NCBI GenBank assembly: GCA_963693285.1
Contig: OY848929.1
Coordinates: forward strand, 4,094,501-4,158,500
Reading direction: 5' to 3'
DNA from: Xestospongia muta
Lineage: Eukaryota > Porifera > Demospongiae > Haplosclerida > Petrosiidae
Length of the DNA: 64,000 nt
This document shows, in pieces, positions 42,801-55,120 of the stretch. The notes beneath the pieces are model-generated. The model searched no databases and had not been told where the DNA came from. It worked only from the letters and a program-made list of their open reading frames with translations. Position 1 is the stretch's first letter. Every line of letters starts with the position of its first letter. The position numbers and the translations under genes were made by a program.

Positions 42801-44567
42801 TTGTCAAAGTACAGTATTGTATATAAAGTTGTTACTTATTATTACCTAATACTATGAGTGGCAGAGTGGTTTTAGTAAGACACAGCTAGTATAATAATTA
42901 TATTCACATACTGTATAAACATTTACATCATACTAGGAGATATTTCAGACATGCACGTTCTTAACCAAAATTAGTTACACAAGATTATATAACATTGTGT
43001 TATTGGCATAGTTACAGCGATGTCGGGGAAACTTTGAACTCATTTCATAGGAATCTTGTAACATGACTAGACTGTTCTGACAATAACATGTCAAAAGCCA
43101 TAACACCCTTTGGTAACATTAATATTGTAACATTTAACAATGGTACCCTTTGTAATGAATTGATTGGAAAGTTTTTATGTGAATGCTATAAAGGTTAGTC
43201 AGTCCCTGCATGTACTATGTGCTATTAAAACCTCTAATGAACACTTCAGTCCCTGCATGTACTATGTGCTATTAAAACCTCTAATGAACACTTCTGTTAA
43301 GTCATGTCCAGGGCCTTAGGGAAATTTCCCTAAAACTAGGGAATAATTGATTAACTTTGGGTCCAGGGGAGGAATTTAGGGATTTCAAACCTTTAATAAT
43401 ATTCATAACTAATAATAAATTCATAGCCTGTTTAAAATCTATTTTTGATAACATGCATGATTGCATACATGTAAAATTTATTGATTAGCAGCTAGTACGA
43501 TAAGTACATGTACATTTCATACTCAGACTCATGTCAATCAGGGCTCTTATTTGTCACAGGAAGAAGTTTAACCAAATACCAAAGTTAAAATGGAAATAAA
43601 CTTATTTAACAATTCTGCAAATTATTGAGTGAAAAATACTGCAAATTATTGACAGAGAAAAGTGCATACACCAAAAACTAGTAACTATATCACATGTACC
43701 ATCACAAGCATTAGTTGGATGGATATACACCACTCAAATTAATTATTATATTCAAAACTATAGTTCATAGACCTAGCTGCATTATGACCCACAGATTTCA
43801 TTGATGGCATGAAATTTGATCATAGCACGCAAACGAACGTGACATGATTACCTAACATTTTGTAAGAGCAATGTTTTCTATATGCCACACCATGTCACAA
43901 GGTTGTGATGGTTATTCAAGATTTTATAACAACTACTTTTCTGGTCAAGATATAATTACACATGGATCTATAAACAAAAAGTCGGAAAACCTTTGAACAG
44001 GTCATTTCTATCTGTTAGAGCCAAATTCCATAGCACCACCTCATTCCATTGTCGTGTAAAGATAACATACAATAACCAATCTTTATTAATTTAAAAGCGG
44101 TCGGAAAATTGATAAGAAGAGCAAGATCGAAATCCCATAACATAATTGTAGAAGTTGTTATTTTAATTACACTAACTTATAAAGTCATACCTAATTACAA
44201 TAATTATACTTTAAGAGAACTATTATTCAAATCTATTATGTAGAGGTCTTTTCCATCTGTTTAACAATGAGCTCCTGATTCAGACATCAAAGGAATATAC
44301 TATCTAATATAGTATAGTTACAATAGTAAATAACTCCTTATTGAGCTTACTACTTGTCAATTAGAGAAATGAAAATAAATCTAACCAATTACAATACTAC
44401 ACTATTAAGTGATGAAAGCTTACGATATAGTGAGGTTATCACAGCCGGCTAGCTCAGTGATCTGCCCAATATTTCTAAAGGAGGCACCCATCACAATAGT
44501 TTTGTAACCATATTTCTTATAGTAATTATATATATTTGTAACAGACTTGACACCTAGAAGGAGAGAG

Positions 44568-44611
<44 letters not shown>

Positions 44612-47189
44612 TCAGAGAGAGAGAGAGATGGAGCAAAGTATTTAATGCCTTGAATGGGAATCTACGTTACTCCTAACCTGGATCTTCATGGGGTTCATAA
44701 ACTTTCTTGTCAGTATTCTTAACATACCAATCAAAAATACGCCCAACAAAAGGAGAAATAAGAGTCACACCTGCTTCTGCACAAGCCACAGCCTATAAGA
44801 GTATAAAGAACACTAAAACAGGAGGAAGCTGTACCTGACAAAATGCAAAAAGAAGAGTGAGATTGCAATGAATGCCATATTGCTCTTCCAATATTCTATA
44901 AAAAGGGAATTTACACTTAAAACACAACTCATTGAGATTACTTGGCAGCTTGAATGCCTTCCCAGGTGGAGGCCAACTTGATTAATACTCTTTCTTTACT
45001 GATTCCAGCTTGTTCATAGAGCTCAATAAATCTCCTGGCTTTAGCCAAGCTAGCTTCTTTGTCAAATGAGAGACTATAGGAAACAGAATAATGTAATAAT
45101 TAAAACAGTTATCACTTTGAGAGTACAGGTCCCTAATGTCGTCTTCTTTTATCTGATATTTTGGCCCTAGTCTCTAGTACTAAACTACAAGTCGATCAAT
45201 ATACAACGGATTTTGTACTCATAAACACTGTTCAAATAGAGATTCTATTTTGATAATCAACTGAATTAAGACCACCATAATCCTTGTGACACTACTATAT
45301 TAGGACATTTATTTGAAATTAATATTTCTAGCTAACAATTGATTAATAAAATTAAGCTTCACTTCACACGATATTGCTGTGTGTACACAAACTGGCAAAA
45401 ACAGACATTACACAGTGAATAACTGAGTAGTCATGTAAAATGTAAGATGCATCATTGATTCCAATAAATAGCCTCATTGATTTATTATATGAAAAATTAG
45501 CTAACTAGCTCCTCCCACCTACGGAAGTAGGTGGGGCCCCACGTGGGGGTGTGGCAGGGCACATGTAGTTAACTATGGCCATCAACATATAATAATCAAT
45601 AGAAGTGACAAAATAATTATACAACAGTAATAATTATTTAATTTAGATATTTTAGAATATTGGTAATGGTGTAATAAATTCTTATCACAAACATGAACAA
45701 GCAAGTTTATGACATACTTACCGAGCGTCTACTTCAGTTGATACTCGTCCAGGCACAAGTTTGAGAATTTTCTCTCCAAAATTGACATAGAGCTTATCAA
45801 TGGCAGCAGTCACTTGGTCATCAATATTACTATAGACAATGATGGAGTCATAATTATGTGTCATAATAATCTTGGCTATGTTAAAGGAACATATTATCTA
45901 ATGATTGCTAGTACAGGAACTATAAAGATAATTCACTATTATATTTATAGTTCTTCTAGAGTATATATATATAGAGTAATAGTCAAACAAAAAGATATCT
46001 GCCCTTCTGTTTAACTATGTAAACAGTGGATTAGTCTGATGAGAGAAAGGAAACTGCTCTTCTAATATCACCAGATAATAATGAAAATTCAGGTTTAGGG
46101 TCAAGTACATTTAATAAATTTTACAAATGCTCCAGGCCTAAGATATGAGTCTGAGACAAGAAGTCAAACTCAACCTGAACAATGTATAGATGAATATATG
46201 ATTAGCTTGTTAAAGTCTTCAAAAATGTTTCAGTTAAACAACATCTGTCAGGGTGAAATACTTTTACTGTGATACTAAGTCTTTTAACTGGTGGCAATGA
46301 TGCCACATGACACAGAAATAGTTTAGAACTTTTTTTAGAAAGTATAGAAAATTGTTTCTGATTATTCATTGAAAGTACAAGTTTGTCTGTTTCTTATATA
46401 GTAAACAATTATTTAAATATTATACTAACAAAACGGCTGGTCAAAGTGATAATAGAGTAGCATGCTATAAATGTAGCAAGAAATAAGGATTTGTACTTTT
46501 TAGAAATATCGTTAATGTGTATTTGAATGAACTACAATTCAAATAGTGTAACATTGGAATGCAAATATAAGAAACTCTAACTCAAACCTGGTAATAATGT
46601 TGACTAGAGAATGTAGTATCTGTTTACTATAATGATTAACCATACTCTAAATTCTGGCAACATGTATAACCAAAATGCTTTCATGGCCAAGTAAAATTTG
46701 ATTTCAATTATAGTTGATTAATAATAATTATGTCCTAGCTAACAAACACTACCTCCCCTTTCATAAATACTCCCTATAATTAAGGATCATAATTTTGTTT
46801 ATAATTTTATTTATATAATTTCCTTTTATTATACCTGCCTCCCTGAGCCTTTCCATAGGCAATCGCATTATCTACTAACTCTTGATATTGAGGCATTTGG
46901 GCTGCTGCATACAACAGAGAAGGATTGGTAGTGGCATCAGTTGGTTTATATTGATCAATGGCTAAAGGATACATGTAACATATGAGTAATCAGTTTCTTG
47001 AAAGTACTAGATTTATCATTTGGAATAACCACATCAAAACGATTATAAAATGTCGTCAATTTATGACATACAACATATGGACATTGATAAACACAATGTT
47101 ATCATAATAATTATCTTCTCACCATCAATATCGCCAGTGTCAGCAACCACAGTTGTAAACTGCTTCAATTGCTCTAATGCATTTGCCAT
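39860..47189 (-). CDS. TALDO1: Transaldolase
   Basis: Cytosolic class I aldolase of the non-oxidative pentose phosphate pathway, moving a dihydroxyacetone unit between sedoheptulose-7-P and glyceraldehyde-3-P. It starts [19 protein letters not shown]; the exon upstream contains stops and is probably 5' UTR. Conserved blocks: [52 protein letters not shown] with the Schiff-base Lys, [58 protein letters not shown], and the end [13 protein letters not shown]. Coding is about 1 kb spread over 7.3 kb, with a 4.3 kb intron (40148-44430) and two further introns of 0.65-1 kb. That is very loose for this window. Divergent from SYCP1. Confidence 0.96.
40610..43835. repeat. Large tandem duplication inside a transaldolase intron
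   Basis: About 1.5 kb (from about 40617) recurs from about 42110 at roughly 90-95% identity. Matches include the block at 40816-41200 against 42307-42690, and that at 41520-41640 against 42995-43115. The second copy has an extra segment (about 43290-43520) and a short tandem duplication of about 47 bp at 43200-43293. No coding capacity seen. Confidence 0.85.
43200..43293. repeat. 47 bp tandem repeat in transaldolase intron
   Basis: The word CAGTCCCTGCATGTACTATG and the following bases to TGAACACTTC occur twice back to back. Confidence 0.85.
44562..44628. repeat. Compound (AG)n(TG)n(AG)n microsatellite
   Basis: Short AG, GT and AG runs in a transaldolase intron. Confidence 0.9.
45072..45720. 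other. Transaldolase intron with GC-rich hairpin and E-box palindrome
   Basis: Mostly AT-rich. At 45517-45552, CCCACCTAC-GGAA-GTAGGTGGG is followed by the perfect palindrome CCCCACGTGGGG. This is a sharp GC island in otherwise AT-rich sequence. Confidence 0.7.
45835..46835. other. Transaldolase intron, about 1 kb
   Basis: AT-rich; the plus-strand open frame at 45814-46014 has no protein-like features. Nothing recognised. Confidence 0.5.
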
Positions 47190-47559
47190 AGCTGGGTAAA
47201 CAAATAAAGGGTCTTTATTGTTATTTACCAATTCACGTTACCTGTTGTATAGAAGACTTTATATACTCCCTCTTGATTCTATGAAGAGTAACAATTACCC
47301 AAGCTAACAGGGCTGATTCGTTTGCAGGAAGTAGGATGGGCTGAAAGCATGTCAGTGACGTCATTTTGACGTTGCTTTATGCAAATTATCTTACAAGACA
47401 GCTGAGAATGTCCCGCTTTTGCCCTGTGTGATGACCAATCAGATACTTTGGTGTTGGTACCTCTTCAGTATCTTAGCGACAGTGTTTACTGTACAGTTGG
47501 CAGTTCTAGCCTAGAGTAGTACCCTGAGGTAATTTATTCCTAGGAGAATACCACTGGTC
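47190..47559. promoter_or_regulatory. Divergent promoter region, transaldolase / SYCP1
   Basis: 370 bp between oppositely oriented start codons. It includes a probable non-coding first exon of transaldolase (47241-47280; CTCTTCATAG... ACAACAG before GTAACG, with in-frame stops). GTGACGTCATTTTGACG at 47352-47368 contains the perfect CRE TGACGTCA. Confidence 0.6.
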
Positions 47560-50500
47560 ATGCAACAGCAACAAGTCCCCTTATATCGATCACTACATCA
47601 GCCTACTCTTACCTCATCTTTGCATGTCACTAGAGGTTCTAGACCAAGTATGCATCAACAAACTCACAGTCCTTTCAAGCACCCTAATCAACATCCTCGT
47701 CAAGTTGTACAACAACAAAAAACACAAGTACACATAAACCAGGAAAAGAAAGGTGGTTGAATTTTGTATTTGTATACTGTTTAGTGTTTTCATTATTAGA
47801 GGAGAGCCAATCTCAGACCGACCGTTTATCTCTACTTCATTCACGACTTCAGCAAGAAGCTGAAAAGATACGAAAATGGAAAAATGTGACAGAACTTGAG
47901 TTACGACAAAAGAACCACCAACTTCAAGAAGCACAGCAATTAATTGAAAAGCAACAAAAATCACTTATTGATATACAAGTATTGTCCAATAAAAGTTCAT
48001 GACACTAAAGTTTGTTCTAGTTGCAGAATGAGTCATTAAACTCACGTTTGGAAGAGGAGATAGCAAACCAACAGGAAATACAAAGAAAGTAATATTTTTT
48101 TAAAAACCTCTGTTGTAATTTTTTATTATCTTAGAATACAATCCACAAGAGAGTTGTGTCATGCTCTAAAGGAGCACACCTGTAGTGTGGAGACATCAGT
48201 AGATCAAGGAGAAAATGATCGGAGAGAACTTGGAGAGCGCAATGTATATTTGACTGAGCAATATAAAGTGAGACAATGTAAAACTGAATTGATATGCTCT
48301 GTTTAAAGGAGTTAGTTGAACGATTTCATCAAATGGAGCAACAGCAAATACAAACTTACGATTTATTGAAGGGAAAAAGTCAGTTCCAAAATACAAATGA
48401 ATACTTGTATTCATGACATGTGCACAGTTGAACAAGAGAAGGCAAGAAAGGCAGAGTTATCTGAGCAACTAAATGAGTTGAGAACATCTAGTACTGAAGA
48501 GGTATAACAGTATAATACTGTGTGTGTAACATTAAAACATTATCATCTCTTGTCAGATTCAAACTTTACAGTTTGAGCTAGTTCAGTTAAGAACTGAAAA
48601 TGACAAACTGATAATTTCTCTGGAGGAAAAGAGCTCATGTCTTGTTATTCTTGAAGAGAACAAACGTATGTTAAGAGAATATAACTGCCTTTACATGTCT
48701 TATAGGAAAATTAGAAGAGACACTGAAAGAAATGGAAATAATTGTTTCAAATAAAGATGCAGAGTTGGAAAGTTGCAATACTCAACTCAACCAGAGAGAG
48801 GTGAGTATTAAATTAATGTATAGAATACTGAGTCCTAGCATGTATTATTTACAATGCAAGTATTAGCTATAAAGTTTAGTGATTTTACTGACATGTAGTA
48901 GACTGTGTTACTTATAAATTATCCATCATCTACAGACAGAAGTGGTGACTTTACACAGTCAACTAGAGGACTTAGACCAAGAGATAAAGCAGTTAAAATG
49001 GATTTGTTCTGATCACAAGCAACAACATGTTGAGTTAGTAAAGCAACATGAAGATAGAGAGAGAGAACATCAGAATTTGAGAGGATCATTAGAGGCACAA
49101 TTAGAAGAGAAAGAAAGGAGGTAATTCTTGTAATGATACTGTCAGTGATGAGTTGTTTCAATAGATTAAACCAATTAGACAGTCAATTATCAGGGACCAT
49201 AGAAGAAAAGGTAAGCACATATTATAGTCATATCAATTTTCCAACAACTGATTAAGAGTGAATCTCACCTCTACAGTTGCATCTTACAAAACAATGTGAG
49301 AGTCTTGAATTAAAACTCCAACTTACAGAAGAAAATGAACAATCCCTCAACATCAATCTGAAAGATCTGCAAAACCAGTTTGACCAGCTCAAACAGGAGC
49401 ATACCAAGTCAAAGGATGAGTTGTCAACATGTCAGACACAAATATCTGGTCTCCAGTGTCTACTAGAACAGAAAGAACAGGAGAAAGAGGTCAGTATACA
49501 TGCAGCGATTAAAACTTTTTTTACTCAAATAGGATGTAAGAAGAAAATTTACAGAATCTTTAGAAGAAAAGAGACAAGAGGTAAGATTTAAATTCATTTA
49601 TATAATCTAATCTTCTATTTAGGTTGTGAACCTACAAGATAATTGTACTCACTTACAAACAAGTACCTGTACACTTAATGAGGAGGTAGGTACATGTACG
49701 TGTGTGTATCAGGTGATGTTCTTTTTTGGTTGTCTAGAACAAGGACCTGTCCTCTCAATTGAAAGCAAAAGAGGAGACTATACACTTGCTCACAACAGAG
49801 GTCAGTGTATGCTAGTTTGTTGTGGAAATATGACTGCTATATAGATGGAATCACTTCAAGTAAAACTAAAGACCACATTTGAGGAGAAAGGTCTCACCAA
49901 TACAGAGGTATTTGTATGGAGTTGTGTACAGTAATAGACATATTTCTTGTATTATTGTAATATATATATAGCTTATGTCTGTCAAAGATCAACTAACAAC
50001 TGTTGAACAAGAGCTAAGAGACAAGGTACATGTACATTATTTCTACATGTAATATGTGTGATTCTTTTATTCACTAGACTCATGACTTACAAACCCAATT
50101 AAAACAACATGAAGAACTAACAGAAGACATGAAGCTCAAGGTACATTATTATACTAACATTTAGTACTTCATATATATCACTTAGAACTCAGTCCTAATA
50201 TCAGATTTAGAGTCACGTGACCAATCCATCTCATCTCTACAACTTGAAATGGCTAATCTAACAAAAGAAAAAGAAGAGAATGCTGCTATTCATCAAAAAG
50301 ACTCCCAAGAGTATATTGATGAGATTTCCAAATTACAAGAGCAATTAAAGAAGCTGTCTCAAGAGTTGATGTTGTCCCACTCAAATGAAGAAGACACCAA
50401 GAAAGCTATGGATGCTCATGCTAAAGAAATGGGATTAACTCTTGAGAGATACAAGGTTACATGATAATGGCATCATATGGTACTTGTTTGATCCTGACAG

Positions 50501-51722
50501 GCTGAGAATACTTACATTGTAGCACAAAAAGATAAGGAAATTGAAAGTTTGAGAGAAGTACAGATGAAAGAGGTTTGTATTCAACCTGATATAGTGCAAT
50601 GATTTACTAGAATTCAATAGTCAGAAGAAAGAGAAGAACTAAAATGTAAATTGCTTGAACTTGAAGAACAACTGCAATTACATAATGAAGACAAAGTGTG
50701 TACTATAATATGTAGATAATATGCCTGCTTTTATTAATTATAGGAGTGTGTTGCTAAGGAAACAGAACAATATAAAGCACAGATCCAAGCACTGGAAACA
50801 CAACTAAATGATAAAGTATGTAAACAAGATATGAGATTTGGTGACTAAATTGTATTGCTTAGGACAATGAACTGACTCAATTAATAACAGCAGCCAGTAC
50901 ATTGCAAGCTAAAATTAAAGTAATCGTATTGAGTGTGTATTATATAGTATAATAATGACATTCCTTAGTCTCCAGCAATAAAAGAGAAAAACAAGGCTAC
51001 AGAGATTTCTCCCTTTACTACTCCCATTCAATCTAAAGGTATTTAATAGTATGATTGTATGGACTGTAAAACAATATCTTTGTTAGCCACACTCCTCAGA
51101 ACACCATCAAGACAATCCAAACTTCATCACAACTCAACAGTACATTTATTCAGAATTTTTAATCTATTTTTTCATGGTATTTAGGTTTCAACTATCTCTC
51201 CTCGTGTCCCTGTCACTCCTCAAAGAATCACTCGTCCTCGTACTACTCCACAATCTAACAGCAAGAGTAAAGAAGTGAGTTATATGTAGACTAGCATATA
51301 AAATAATTAAATTATGCTAGAAGGAGTCACTGAATGAAGAAAAACGACAATTCAAGGAGTTATTTCCAGATGCAGGCATTGAAGATGATGAAGCAATTTT
51401 TAAGAAACCTAAAACAAAGGTAAGTCATTCTGTACTACCAGTCCTGTAGAGGAGAGCAGCCATTCTACTGACTATCCCATATAGTATTGTTGTATAGCTG
51501 TCCTATACTACATTATTACTCTATGTATAGATAGCTACTCCGCGAGCTAGCCGAGGTTCTACAAGTGGGCGTGGCAATACTAGAGTGAACAGACAGGTCC
51601 CTAGTAGAGGTCGTGGAGGGAAAAGAAAGGAAGGAGGAGTGAGTCATCATATCGAGAAAGAAAACGAGAATCTCTCGTGGTTTGACTTAGATCCTGTATT
51701 TGGGTTCCCTCCTGAAGACTAA
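47560..51722 (+). CDS. SYCP1: SYCP1-like synaptonemal complex transverse filament protein
   Basis: Many small exons encode a Gln-rich head (MQQQQVPLYRSLHQ), a very long coiled coil and a basic tail. The start of the coiled coil matches the SYCP1 signature closely: SRLQQEAEKIRKWKNVTELE, LRQKNHQLQEAQQLIEKQQK, NESLNSRLEEEIANQQEIQR, ELCHALKEHTCSVE, then ERFHQMEQQQIQTYDLLK. The tail has TPQRITRPRTTPQSNSKSK, a basic RGRGGKRK patch and the end SWFDLDPVFGFPPED. By family knowledge it bridges homologous chromosomes in meiotic prophase, coiled coil central and basic C-terminus on chromatin. The exact exon set in 49.4-50.2 kb is the least certain part. Divergent from transaldolase, convergent with CCDC6. 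Confidence 0.88.
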
Positions 51723-51942
51723 AGGCCTTTCTTTATACATGTACATACTCCTAGAGTATAACTACTATATATTGGGTGGGGTCACAACAATAAAACACAC
51801 CCACCCATACTCATATAACTGTGTAACAAATAATTGAATTGCTTACTATAACTAACAAGATTCAATTATACTGTATAAGTCAATTAAATGTCAATATGTA
51901 CAGAGTAGCTTATGAAACTAAACTGAACACAAATGTGTTGCT

Positions 51943-54676
51943 TTACCGAGTGGTAGGTCTTTCACGAGCCTTGGATGAAGCACCTCCACTGTTTGTTCGA
52001 CGTCGCTGTTGCTGCTACAAAAACAAATGTAATAATTAATAATAACACAAAGGATAAATGTATAATTGTATAGAGAGGAACACAAAAGATAAATATATAA
52101 TTGTATAGAGGATATGGTTTACCTGTGAGGTAGTCGTGGTTGTTGAAGGTGGTTGAATGTGATGAAGCTGTGGATTAGAACCAAAGGAAGAGGTTCTGCT
52201 GTGTATAGGAGATGGGGCAGTAAAAACACTTGTAGAAGGCACTCCACTACCACTTGTAGTTGCAGTAGTACCACCATGGAAGGCTATGAAAAGAAAATAA
52301 GGCTAAAAATGGTTACTTTTAATGAATGGATGGATATATACTCAAATCTACATTCCAAATTTCCTATTAGACTCATTTTAATCCATTAAAAGACCATCAG
52401 ATTAGTATCAGCTGGTCATATACTTACAAGCAGGAGACAGAGATCGTCTTGTAGGTGAAGGTGAATATGGAGTTGGACTTGAGGTATGTCTACAACGTTC
52501 ATTAAATATCCGTTCATCCTCCATTTCTAATGAACTCTCACTCTCAGAGAGTTGACGTGAAATAGCTTCTCTTCGCTCAACCTCACGAACTAGACGACGT
52601 TGCAGTCTTAAGTTCTCCTCTCGTAATGCCTTCTCCTCACCAACTACAGCTCGAATTTTCTCCCTATCTGAAGATACATAAAGTATAATTACTAATTTTA
52701 AAATCATATGGAACCAGGTAAAATACAGTGGTGATTCTTCTACATATGTACAAAGGTAGGCAGTCTCATTACATGCAAGGCTCTAAAATATAATTGAGTT
52801 ATTCATACTTTGAGCTTCAGTGGTAGTCAGTAGTCGTCTTAGTCGATCTACTTCTGCTGACAACTCCATAATTCTAGAATTTAAGGCAGCTGGATTGGAA
52901 CGATCATTGTTTGGAGATGGAGGAGGTGTGGTTCCTAAACGAGCTTCTAACTCTCTCTTTTCAGCTTCAACTTTTTCCATTCTTTTCCATAACTTGTTGA
53001 CAAGCATTTCCTGCTCTTGTTCTAACGTATTCTCCAAATCAATCTTCTCACGACGAAGCTAGAAGAACAAAGCAAAGATATGTTAGTCAGTACTGTTATC
53101 ACCAACTAGTTGTACTAAAGTTTAACATCAGTCTGTTTGAACATTACTAATAATCAATTAAAGAATCTTGTTTGATGTTTATAGATAAGTATGCCATCCC
53201 ATTGTTTAGTAAACTGGTACCTAAGGGAACTCCTGGTCGTTTAACTAATAACAACTACCTGCTCCAATGTTGACTGTTTGCCCATTGTCTCTCTCTCAAG
53301 ACGATCTATTTTCTTCATCAGTTTACCAATCTGCTGTTCCTGTTCTTGTTCTAATGTCTGCTCTAACTGGACCTTCTCTTGTCGTAGCTATATGAATAAA
53401 ACATGAGGTTTGGCAGGATACTTTATGTTATAATGTACTTATGTAAATTAGACACAATATTTATTATTTCTAATTCTGTTCATTGTAAGTGAGATTGTTA
53501 TCTTTCTTAAACTAACAACAGAGTGTTAGCAAGCTTTAATTAGTATAGAAGGTGATGTTTATAACACTTGTACAATTCCATGCTACTATAAATAGATTAC
53601 TTGATCTAAAAATAGAATCTCTTAATTACTACACTACCCCCCAGGTTTGTCTTACTTGTGCCAACTTTCTTGATAAGTCATTTGTCAAGAACTCTTCTTC
53701 TTGTTCATAATTCATAGCAAGTGCTTCTTTCTCTTTCTTGAGGGAATGGATCTTTTTTAATAATGTATTACTAATAAACTCCTCTTCTGCTTCAGCTTGT
53801 GCTTGCTAAGTTGATAAAACAAATTGAAGCGATAATGGACTTATAAGAATATAATATGGATTCATAGCAATGAGGAATAATGGACATATAGAGATATAGT
53901 ATGGATTGATGTATAAAACATATATGGCTTCACAATAATATGCCATATCTAATTACAGAGGTCACTACTCCATACTACTCTATTGGGAATATCATAGTAT
54001 TCATACTAAATTAATACTCTTTGTATTGAAGAGTTCATCTTACTATATTAACAGATGCTTGACGTAGTCGTTTGTTCTCTTCAATCAAGTTCTTGTACTT
54101 TAATTTTAACATTTCTAGTTCCGATTTGAGGACAGCATTTTCTTGTACTACAGTTGCCAGACGAACACTCTCAACGTCTACTAAAAGAGATAACACAATC
54201 AAGAAGTTGTAAATACTCAGGAGACCAAGAGTTTAGAGTACATGTAACAATAAGTGATTAGTGTCTGTCTGTCACATTTGTAATTGTGCAATATCACTGC
54301 TTGATCAGTACAATCACTATACAAACTTAATGACCATTCAAAGCTTGTGATAAAGGAACATATGAGCAGTGTTAACCCTTGTTCTAGATATCAAACCAAG
54401 TCAATGGATACAATAAGTGTCATTGTTATAATAACAATAAGGTCACAAATTTTCACAATGGTGATGGATATCTTTACCTCCAGGACAATCTGTTGTTGAC
54501 ATAGAGCTTTCTAAACTCTCCATACTACTGCTTTTACTTGCTTGAAGACTTGAGAGACTAGCTGTAGATAGTAAACTGCCTGTACGCTTTAGTCCATTGG
54601 TATCTTTATCTTTAACATCTCCCCCTGCTCCACTGTTAATATAAGTACTGCCGGCAGCACCCCCGGCTGGGTTCAT
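51943..54676 (-). CDS. CCDC6: CCDC6 coiled-coil protein
   Basis: It starts [19 protein letters not shown] with a Ser-rich leader ([20 protein letters not shown]). It then has the characteristic reiterated coiled coil: [57 protein letters not shown], and [20 protein letters not shown] ending at [14 protein letters not shown]. The CCDC6 hallmark [13 protein letters not shown] and [16 protein letters not shown] follows, then Ser/Pro-rich [16 protein letters not shown] and a Thr/Gln-rich end. The human protein is a phosphorylation-controlled DNA-damage and 14-3-3-binding protein and a RET fusion partner; its role here is by orthology. Convergent with SYCP1 (220 bp apart). Confidence 0.94.
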
Positions 54677-55120
54677 GGTAGGACTATGGACAAACAGTTA
54701 GATATAAATGGATATATGTACTTATGAATAAACTGATATTTTAAGAAATGGATACGAATTTAAATAATTGGAATAAAATAGAAACTGCTAACTAGCTAGC
54801 TCGTTTACAGTTGACAACGATTACCTACAACCTCAAAACGTTCTGTTCTTTACTATTTAGATCTAAAATTAAGGATAGAACACTCTACTATCGTAATTAT
54901 GCAAACTATTCGAATTTCTAACACCTATATATCATTACAAGACTCCCTACCTTCAAAACAGGGTCTTTGTGACAAGAACGCTTCGAACACAGTCCAAAAA
55001 CACAACACTTGAAGATGGCTGCTAATGAGACGGCAATAAATAATAATTATAAACCACACCTACTTAATTATTTTTATTATCAGATCCACCCAAAATCCAG
55101 CAGCAAGTTTTGACACCATT
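54677..55120. promoter_or_regulatory. Divergent region, CCDC6 / ankyrin-repeat gene
   Basis: 444 bp between start codons. An upstream plus-strand ATG at 55015 (MAANETAINN...) reaches a stop after about 33 codons, so it is a possible uORF for the ankyrin gene rather than its start. No TATA box seen. Confidence 0.45.

Noticed and set aside
45814..46014. Plus-strand 66-residue open frame in a transaldolase intron
   Set aside because: AT-rich composition, no domain, no splice context; treated as chance.
55015..55118. MAANETAINN as start of the ankyrin gene
   Set aside because: The frame stops after about 33 codons before the real ATG at 55121; at most a uORF.
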